DNA of 64,000 nucleotides. It comes from Flammula alnicola. Its lineage: Eukaryota; Basidiomycota; Agaricomycetes; Agaricales; Strophariaceae. The translations under genes and the position numbers were made by a program. The notes under the pieces were generated by a model, which did not search any database, was not told where the DNA came from, and worked only from the letters and a program-made list of their open reading frames with translations. Within the stretch, counting starts at the first letter, position 1. Every line of letters begins with the position of its first letter. The stretch is from positions 165,477-229,476 of the forward strand of contig JADNRV010000086.1 in NCBI GenBank assembly GCA_015499995.1, read 5' to 3'. Positions 54,988 to 64,000 of this stretch are shown in pieces.

Positions 54988-57900
54988 CTAGCCGACTTTG
55001 CTCAAATTGACGACAACCTCCTTCCTCGCCCATTCCGCACTACCTAGACTAGCATCGATCATGCCACTCTGCTCACCAGCGAGACTCCTCCATAGCAAGA
55101 CTCTAGGGGTCAGCTTCTCCCAGGCCGCGCATCCCCGATCCACGGACATCGAAGCACGCCATAGCATCCCGATGACCCTAACCAAGACTTGCCGCGAGAG
55201 CGAGGGTGTAGGCGATTGACTAGGCAAAAGCCGCTGATGCAATGTGAGAGCATGATGCGGCGGCGAGGACATAAAGTTCAGGACCTCCTGTGGGCTAGAA
55301 TACGAGTCGAGGTGAACAGTGCTTTCCACTTGCTCCAAGCACTTCACAGCAAGGTCCAGCAATGATGGCAGGCTCGCCAACGCAGGTCCGCTCAAGGAGG
55401 CAAGGCGCAAGATAACGGGTACGGCATGGAGGAAATTTTCGGCTGTACTGGCTTTTGATCAACATAGCGTCAGCCGAAGGTCACTTAGGAAAAAATTAGA
55501 GAGAAACTCACGGCAAGTCTCGTCATCCAGAAGTAACGCTATACATCTAGAAATGATGGTGCGCCACTCTCCATTCGTTGATGCCTCGACCTTATTAGAA
55601 TCCACGATGACGACGATATTTTCGAGGATTTTGATCCATTCTACGCCTTCCGCTTTCGAGTTTGAATGCAAGAGCTGCATCTCTATCCATGGTAGAAGAG
55701 CAGATTTTAGAATCAAAGACATAGTAGCTTGAGCGTTGCACGTCAGGTTTGCTAGGACCTAAACACATTTAATTCAGCACTATTGCGTGAGACCGTAACC
55801 ATAAAAGCGCACGAACCTCTAAAACACCCATCCTTAAAGCTTTATCCTCGACCCCATCCGCGCTTTGGAACAAACTGGCCAATAAATCCCAAGTATGTCT
55901 TCTCTTCAAAACGCACCAATCTTCAGAGCCCATCATCCCATCCGCAAGGAATTTGACCATCCATCCTCGCTCTTTCTTCCAGTTTTCATCAGAACTACTG
56001 TAGAGCATCCCGTATAGCATCGGCACATCCGCGATGTCAAGAGAAGGCCTTTGGAGGAGGAAACGGGCCGTAAGAGGATATATGAAGTTGGATGGGCTGA
56101 ATATAGCACGGAGAGCGTGCATTAAGAGGAGAGTCGTGTATGTGGGCAGCCGCCGAGCGTTCTCGGAGGCTTCGCCAATGGTGGGTGTGGGCATGAGGTC
56201 CTTTAAAAGATTGAGGATATACAACACGTGGGGCTTTTCTTGAAGGTCTGCAGTCTGATTATGCCCGAGTTCAGTATCGGGACTAGGTTCAGGGATAATC
56301 GACTAACCTCCATCTGTTTCCATAACCCGATAATCTGACACAGGGCAAGATCACGCATCTGACCATCCTTCGAGGACAATGTCCTGATAAATAAAGAAGC
56401 CACATTGGTCCTGAATAGCTCAATCCAACCAAAGGCCGACGTTGGAGGCTCGTCGGAAAGCATTTGGCTGAAAAGGAGCATAAGGAAGACAGGATCATAC
56501 AGCGCAGCCTCTTGAGCATCCGCATTTAGTGCTGACTGATCTTCCACGCGTCGCCATCGAGGGAAATTCAAACATGTGCGAAGGACGACAATAGGATCCA
56601 ATGACTGAAGGGCTTCCAAAGTAGTCTGGGATAACGTGTTCGGGGTGGATGACCATCGAGAGAGAAGCGTTGTAACGGATAATTTCCGCTGGCTTTCAAA
56701 CAGCTGGAATATCGAGAGAATGCGGAGGTCGGAGGTCGACAACGTTCCTCGATAAATTCGGATGAGAGGTTCGATGTGTGTGATTTGGCAAGTGTTGTTC
56801 GGATGGAGATTAAATAGGCAATGCAGGAGTTCAACCACCGCATCTCGGATCTTGAAGCTTTCTGGTGACGAGCTTGCGCAAATTTTGAAGAAATAGCTGT
56901 GTTGGATGATGCTTTGCAGGTGACGATTGACGATCAGAGGCTAGAACAACGACTTAGAATAAAGCTTGGTAATTTGACGAAATGCACACCTTTAGCTGAG
57001 TGGTAGAAAGGCAGGCCACAGCAAGATGCAAAGATTCCACGCTAGAGAAGCGATTTTGGATGACGACCGATAGCAAGGTCTCCACCAGGTGTGCTTTAGA
57101 TATGGAGGCTTCCTTTATCAACGATGCTGTTCGGAGTTAATATAAGAATTAGCAGAGCATATGAAGAAGTGAAAGATCACAAACTTAAGTCTTCAGTCAC
57201 TTGTTTCGATTCGAGAGTCTCGCGTTCCTCTGCGAATCGATCAATGCACCACTGCATCCCACGGTCTACTAAGATTGAGACGACAACATGCGCTTTCGAG
57301 CCGAACTTGCGAACGAGCTTGCGACCGCCCGAGATCAACTCACGCGAGAGAGGTTGGGACAGTGCATTTAGTTCCTTCGCGATCGCGTCCAGAAGCTCGG
57401 AAGGATCGGCGGTGGAAGCCGCGAGGGCATTTAATAGGCAGTGTTGGGCTCGGATTCGTAGAATGGATGGAACATCTTTATCCGCGATCGTCTGGATGAT
57501 TTTGGGCATCAAGAGTAGACATGTCTCGTTTCTGATGGTGGACGTAGTTGATCCATCAGATGACGAGTCCAGGAAGGCATCAATAATCGGGAGGAGATGT
57601 TGGGCGCTGCGTTGCAAGCAATGTTCCGAGTTGAGCCATTCGGCCACTATCTGGCGACAAGAAGTTTGCCGGTAGAGAAGACCGGATATGATCTTGGCCG
57701 TCGATTCAGAAAATGTGTCCCGAGTCAGGAAGGAGCGTATGTCGATGTCGATCTTGAGTGGATGACCCCTTTGAGACCAACGACCTTCAGCACGTCTGAC
57801 GACAACGAGCAGATCCGATGAGCTGGAAGGTAAAACGGCCGGTGGGCATCCATCTAAACCAACAGGCAAAGAGGCTTCGATGGCAACCGCAATGACTTTT

Positions 57901-60900
57901 TCGAGTAGGGGTGAATCCGACATGATAGAGTTCAACGATATCAACTGGGGCAATCTTTGAACCAAAGCCCACTCGCCCTGCGATTCGAAAGAAGCCGTCG
58001 AACACAGAGCCTCCAAAACGGTGTTGATTGGCTGCAGTACCGAAACAGCGGCCATGTTCCGGGCATCCTTTTCGAGGAAATCGAGGAGCTCAAAGAGTTG
58101 ACTGGGCTCGAGGTATTTAATCCAAATGCAGCCAGTAGAGACCTAGAAATGTTTGTTAGAGATGAATTTCAAACAAATATTCACATTAACTTACGGAAGC
58201 TGGAGCTTGATGGCCGAGACCAGTTTTGAGAACGTTGAACCAGTGATCGCTGATTCCAGAAACTAATTTGCAGTCGCTTTCGGAGGAAGGCTTGACGGTG
58301 GATTCCAAAACGAGTTCTATACCTGTCAGGGCCTTAGAAATCATTCAAGGAGCGACGTCAACGGAGACATACTTTCGAGAACGTCTGAAGACGACGGCGA
58401 CATCATGATGTCCTTCAAAATGCCGGGCTGAACGAAAATGACCTCCTGGATAGTGTTCAAGTCTGAGGAAGATAGCACGGCACTAGCTGCCTTTAGGATA
58501 CGAGCCAGCAGAGAGATATGGCCCTTCAAGACTTCATCCTGCTGTCGAGCAGCCGAAACGGCGTGCATGACGAGGTAGACCGCTCGCGTTACATCTACAA
58601 GGGTTGGCCTCTGCACAAAAACTGAATTGGACAGAACAATTTGGTCGTGTTCATTGACGATCTCTTGAAGCCCCGAGTGGAGGTAGATCCATTGAAACTT
58701 AAACCTACGATATTATCAGATTGTTAGAGCATATTCTTTTTCGGAGCTAATGAGAACTAACGAGCGACAGTATTCGGAGAAGGCAGAAGCGAGGTCCAAT
58801 GCTGCCCACACGTCTGTCTGTCCTGGGATCAAATTTTCAACGATCGAAGGAAGCATCGACGGATCGAGCGTGGTGACTAGAACGATCAGGCGCCTCAGCT
58901 CGACAAGCCCTAATGGCTGGCTCAGAGTGCGCATCCAGTCGACCAACTGCGAAGCCGCGACAGTGCGCTGGCGATTGGATTCGGCTGCAATGATAATATT
59001 ATTAGAAAATAAGCCACTGGAAAGGGACGCGAACCTGGAAGACTCACGAATAGGTGCTTGTTCTGCGATGGCAATGTATGCCCCCATTTCAGGAGTGCCG
59101 CTCGTGGTAATTGGTGGTCCGAAGGATGAGAATGACAAACTCGCATAAAGAATGTCTACTTCTCGGCGAACGGCGGTAAAGAAGGTAGGCGAGGTCTGAG
59201 ATAGTCTTTCTTCAAGGAGAATCTCGTCGATTTTATGTGCATAAGTCCGCAAAAAATGTAAGTCTGAGGTCTTGCTTGCGAGGTTGACCAAAAGTTTGCG
59301 GACGAAAGAGATGACGCCGACGAGGTGGCCTGAACCAAGGGATTTGTTGTTGATTTTCGCATCGAGTTGCTCGATGACTGTCATGAGGAGCGGACTCGGA
59401 TACATGTCGAGGCGTTCGATGACGTCGGGGTTCGTGTTCGAATGGTGGCCGAGTGCGTGTAAGGCTTCGACATAGCGGTAGGGAGTCTTCAAGCAGCGCT
59501 GGACGCAATCATCGACGAATGAGATTACGCCTTCTGCCTCGCCTGGGAAGGTCGGCGTGTAAGCTCCGGCACATGCTGCGCGTCTCTTTGGAAGAGCCTT
59601 CAGCCAAAGGTCAGGCTCATGCGGATCCTCCTGGAACAGAATGCTTTGTGAAAGGATGTGTTGTAGAAGAGTCGAAAGGGCAGCGCGAATGGCAGGGATA
59701 GTGGAAGACGTCAACGCGGTGAGAAGGATGTGGAAAGGTGTATGAGGTAACGACGCTGAACGTAAAGATGAGCTTCAGGTTCTACATGAAGCCAGCCACG
59801 AGTTCACATACCTATTTTTCCAGTCCAAACGAACTGACCACTGTCTTTGAGGAGGCTCAACACATGGAGTTGTTGAACACGATACAGTCTAGGAGCTGCA
59901 TCGGGCGATTCTTCTTCTCCGTCGTAAATGTCTTGTCCGGAATTTTGGCCCTGTGCGAAAGTTTGAAGTAGTTTCCCAACATCGAACCGCGCCTCGGCGA
60001 CAACGGCGGGCAAACATCGATGATATAGCCAGAGCAGCCTCTGCGCGCTCTCCGCCAGCAATGCCACCTTGGTCTGATTGACCTGACCTTGAACGCTGGT
60101 GTGCTTTTGTTGGGAAAACCCGACCACGACCTGGAATTCGGGAACGCGACGGCGGACTTCGCGCTCGAGCTCTCGGCAACGTTTGTACCACTGGCCTTCC
60201 TCTTCATCCTCTTCTAAAGCCGCTGCGATCGTCCGGAATTGTTCGTCGATTGCCCGGTACTTGTCGAGACACCTTGATAGGGCCAATGCAGTGCAGTGCT
60301 GGACTAGCCCTGAGGGCGATTGGAGACCCTTCGAAAAGTTGTTCTTCGTGCCGACGGAGGGTAGGATGTTCTCGATGACAGTTGACAAAGGTGGTGGAGT
60401 AGGTTGGTAAAGTTGGGAGTTGGGCATGTAGAAAGACGACGATGGAACGGGTAGGGAGATAATGTTTCCAAACACTGCGATGTTTGCGATCCATTTTGAC
60501 GAGAGGCGAGGTTCGAGCGTCAGAGCTGCCGCCGACCAGTATCTGCAAAATGGTCAGAAGGAATAGCATCCGAATAAATATATACTGACCCAGCGACTAG
60601 TTCCGGACATGCCGATAAGATTTTGATCGCCAATTCCTGCTGCCGCGAGTCCTCGTTGACCTTGAGTGTCTTGAGAACATTTGCTAGAATTTTGTTGTAA
60701 ATCTTCCCACTGCTCCGTTTATTGTCGTACTCGTCCTTCGGTACGAGGTCATCAGCATCCGTCTCTCTCGGGTACCACGCTCTATCCTTGAAGCATATCC
60801 CTGCACCCGCACGAGTGCAGATGGCTAAAAGGAAGTGATGTACGAGATTGGCAGGGATGTGGTCGTCGTCATCGTCGTCCGACTGTGTGCGGTCGTAAAG

Positions 60901-62021
60901 TTTGAAGAGCTGGACAGCCGTTAGATCAAGAATAAAAATTAGAATGCAAGACATACGTGTCCGAGAGTTGTTTCGTTGAACAGCCCGACTTTGAGTGTTC
61001 GTTTCAGCTTTGCATCCGACCAGATCCCCGCCCAACACACCTCCAAAACCTTTCTCGCGAGCGTATAATGATCGTTCAAAAGACCCTTGAAAATGGCGAG
61101 GAATGGCTCCCGGTGCTGCTCCAGAAAAGTGGTCTTTGTTTGTGTTGGGTTATCGACGTCCACGAACGAAAGAAGGAGAAGAATATAGAGGGTTCGAATA
61201 TCTGATGGGTTTGTTAATAATTATAATTTACTTAGAGGACTTAAGCGACTTACCTGGCCGCAAGAGAGGATCGGTGGTATCGGTTTCTCCATGGGTCTTG
61301 CGTCGCATGTTCAACAATTTAGGAAGCGACTAAATCGAAATGAGAAGAGAGAAACGAAAGTCCACATAATACACATACCTTGATTTCCCAACCGAACCCT
61401 TCAAGGACTATCTTTCTATCCCGTCCACCAGCAAAGTTGGACATTACGTTGAACAGCTTTAATGTCACAATTATGAGCTCGTTGTGCGAACCGCCAATAT
61501 ACGAATTGAGCTGACGCAAACGGGACGGCGTCACGAGAACTTTCATGATAGGTTGTCCCAAAGCATGGTCTGTGTAGTGGGAGGATAATAATGATAGGAT
61601 CGAAGATAAAACGGATAAGACGAGCGAAATAAGTGAAGACGAGCGCTATTGAAAGGTCAGAAGACTTTTGGCATAAAAAAATATGTTTTACGCACAGGGT
61701 TTGCGTTGTCCCATACTGAAAACAAATCGTGTGCGCCAGGCGAACTTTGCATCCATTGTTTAGCGAGATTCAGCCTCTCATCTTGAGGCAATACGGAAGG
61801 CTCTTGAGCTTTTAAAGTCAACTGGTTTCGCAAAGCAGTGAGGGCTGTGGATCACATTGGAAAAGTATTAAGAAACAAAATGTCAAGGACTAACCTTCCG
61901 CCAACCCGTCCGGGCTATCTGTGCGCAATGCGAGTCGTATTTCGGATGGATCAGCGTAAAATTTCGATTTGGTGGTTGCCTCTATCCGAGGCCGTTTATG
62001 AGGATATTCTTTTGCCGGCAT
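54988..62021 (-). CDS. URB1: URB1/Npa1, pre-ribosome assembly protein
   Basis: Long minus-strand gene with many short introns, ATG at 62021 (MPAKEYPHKRPRIEA, with a likely nuclear signal), stop at 54988. About 1,900-2,100 residues. Family segments seen in order: YIGGSHNELIIVTLKLFNVM (61440-61500), TTFLEQHREPFLAIFKGL (about 61100), HHFLLAICTRAGAGICFKDR (60780-60850, the most telling Npa1 motif), LLQTFAQGQ (about 59970), and a helical-repeat C-terminal half. Urb1 is a nucleolar scaffold of early 60S precursors that binds with RNA helicase Dbp6. Convergent with K3, whose stop is 161 bp away. Fragments of this gene occur at 8455-8915 and 47165-47345. Confidence 0.85.
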
Positions 62022-62457
62022 CTTGTATGAACGACTAATTTTTTCACAAAAAACAAACTCTGGTTAATCAGGCTTCAATACGCAGCTGAAGGTCGACATA
62101 CCTTGAGTCCTTGACAATCAAGTTATGTGTTCTTTTGTCATATCTTGGCTCGCAGAAAAGGCGCCCTGGCGGAAGAATCGCGTGTCGGACGGTGCAGCCA
62201 AATGGCGACAAACAATTGCTCCTTCAGGCATTGAGTCCTTTTGGAGTCAACGCGACATAGCAGCTCGTCTTAGACTTGGTCGCCTCAGTGGAATCTTTCA
62301 ACTTTTCTGTTTCAAAGACTTTTCATCATTTGTGACTCGAAAGGTGCGCCTTTCATTGTTCGTTGAGCCGCATGTCGAAACTGTATGACTCATTCTCCAT
62401 TTATAAGACTCGGACGCGTAGACCGCACTCGAATACCCTTTCAACCCCTCGTTGAAA
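62022..62457. other. Divergent region between URB1 and SAMHD1-like locus
   Basis: Holds the URB1 promoter. A plus-strand frame at 62125-62388 has no known family and overlaps the promoter; not accepted as a gene. Confidence 0.5.
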
Positions 62458-64000
62458 ATGAATACCTCTACTCTCTTTGAAGACAACGATGAACAAATCG
62501 ACCACCCAAATGACATCTCGAACCTCTTTCCCCGTCTTATCAAAGACCCTATACATAACTACAGTAAGGAGATTTTCTTCACTTCTGTAAATTCAGACCC
62601 TGACTGCTACCCCACGAAGTCCCAGTGTGCTCGACGTTGTCGCGATTTATTGACACGTATGTATATTTTCCCATGTTAATTTTATTGCTCTGATGAATGA
62701 CGCGTATAGCAAGCAATTTCAGCGACTTCGCAATATTAAACAACTTGGGACGACACACTACGTTTGGCCTGGCGGTTCTCATACCCGTTTTGAGCACTGT
62801 TTAGGTGAGTCCTATTGACGTCGAACTGAGATATATGTGTTGACTTTGCTTTCAGGTGTTGCGTTTCTCGCTCGAACGATGGCCATCCATCTGAAGAAAA
62901 GTCAACCAGAGCTGGGATTACGGATCGCGATATAAATTGCGTTGAGATTGCAGGTCTATGCCATGTCTTGGTCATGGTCCCTGGAGTCATGTTTGGGATG
63001 GCCTTTTTATGCCTGAAGTCCTGTGAGTGAACTGCATATTGTTTCCCTCCGATGTTCATTTTGTAACAGGAAGAACTCGGACAAGACGTGGAAACACGAA
63101 GACGGATCGGAGATGATGTTCGATTATCTCGTCCGCGATAATGAGGTTCCTATATCTGCCGAAGACCAGTCGTTCGTCAAAGCCCTTATTGCTGGGGAGC
63201 CTTCACGCACGTGAGTTGACCCTAACTGTAAAATTCTGGAAAATGCATTGACCCCAAACCGTAGTCCCGATGAGAAAGCTTTCCTGTTTGATATAGTGGC
63301 GAACAAAGAAATGGTCTCGATGTCGACAAGTAAGTATATCCGAATATTCTCGACGTCGCTATATGGGCTAATGCATCGACAGGTTTGATTACATCCATCG
63401 CGATTCTCATATGATCGGTGACCCCATTCACCTTTCCTTGTTCGGTGAGTTTAACTAGCATTTTCGTCTGATCTATTATCCTAGACTTATATGTTTTAGT
63501 CTCGTCAACTCTGCTCGAGTACTCGACATCAGATATGCTATGATGTCAAAGATGCCAATCACATTATGAGATCTGTGTCTCGCGCTTCAAGTTGCACAAA
63601 ATATCTACAACCACAAACTGGTTCGTCCTCCTTATTAATATTATTTGGAATTCAACTTAACTGGTTTACAGCAAAGGCTATGAGTACATGATCATCGACG
63701 CCCTGATTGCCGCAGAGCCAGCCCTCCATATCGCTGAGAGCGTTTCAGCCCGGAAAGTTCCTCCATCTGACCGATATATCATGGCTCAAATTGAAGCCTC
63801 CGAAGATCCTGTAGTTACTTCTGTTTCCCTTTTAACAAGTCAATTTGACCATATTTCGAATGTAATATAGGAACTTGCGGAATCCCGTGCCATTTTTGAT
63901 CGTATCCATAAGCGTGATCTTACAAGTGTGTCGACTACAAGGTCATCGATTGGCCACTGCGTCAGCTTTTCCGACAGCACATTACCCCAAGCACATTGTA
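62458..64000 (+). pseudogene. SAMHD1-like HD-domain protein, frameshifted, runs off the window
   Basis: Starts MNTSTLFEDNDEQ at 62458 and reaches RLIKDPIHNY, the entry motif of SAMHD1-type dNTP triphosphohydrolases. Further on, [34 protein letters not shown], ANxxNGLDVDKFDYIHRD and LFRLVNSARV can be read with short introns, as in the family. At least four one-base shifts break the frame (near 62650, 62972, 63308 and 63520), and the HD motif reads CHVLG where CHDLG is expected, losing the metal-binding Asp. Most likely a decaying member of a fungal multi-copy family. The right end lies outside the window. Confidence 0.8.

Noticed and set aside
59453..59701. Plus-strand frames within 55-62 kb
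   Set aside because: Antisense shadows of URB1 exons without independent support.
1..64000. tRNA, rRNA or CRISPR arrays
   Set aside because: No GGTTCGA-type B box in a cloverleaf context, no rRNA core sequence and no regularly spaced repeats were seen; CRISPR is not expected in a fungal nucleus.

Overview
The window looks like nuclear DNA of a mushroom-forming basidiomycete (Agaricomycetes). Genes carry many short GT-AG introns (about 50-65 nt), LTR retrotransposons and other fungal-type transposons are present, and the recognisable genes are eukaryotic: URB1/Npa1, a WD40-inositol 5-phosphatase, an Mch1-like MFS transporter, a Costars protein and a SAMHD1-like protein. The assignment rests on protein families and intron style; no marker gene fixes the genus.

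Left part (1-34.6 kb) is an unstable accessory region. It opens inside a Ty3/gypsy element (1-1343) that has landed in a member of a multi-copy family of small multi-pass membrane proteins of unknown function. Five members (A, B, C, D, E) and two more distant relatives (F1, F2) are seen, most with a shared exon plan. C and D are the two arms of an inverted repeat with no net length change (position x pairs with 25004 minus x). A 4.7 kb block holding A, a degenerate proline-rich/coiled-coil locus and F1 recurs about 12 kb downstream as D, a second copy of that locus and F2. The second block is split by a Ty1/copia element with seemingly identical LTRs (18174-25618). Its 5' LTR is split by a Helentron/Helitron2-like insertion (18287-21012), which itself contains a hAT-like element (18856-20394) with a perfect 8-bp target duplication. 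From 25.6 to 34.6 kb there are simple and dispersed repeats, a CAG/CTG-rich degenerate satellite, family member E, and little else.

Right part (34.6-64 kb) is gene-dense. A hAT-like MITE (34620-35166) is followed by an Mch1/Nodulin-like MFS transporter with two micro-exons, the WD40-5-phosphatase, and a Costars (ABRACL-like) gene with a GC-AG intron. Next comes a tandem cluster of large proteins with kinase-like C-termini: two with an intact kinase active site (K1, K2), one full-length pseudokinase (K3) and one broken pseudokinase (P1). URB1 on the minus strand and a frameshifted SAMHD1-like pseudogene, cut by the window edge, close the window. Pieces of URB1 also occur at 8.5 kb and 47.2 kb, linking the two halves through past duplications.

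The most interesting candidate is the kinase cluster. K3 keeps a plausible D...ExK nuclease-type motif in its N-terminal half but has lost the kinase HRD and DFG residues. K1 and K2 keep HRD and an Asp-containing DFG-like site but have lost ExK. This is reciprocal loss of two putative activities between adjacent paralogues, which also carry likely nuclear localisation signals (K1, K2) and acidic tails.
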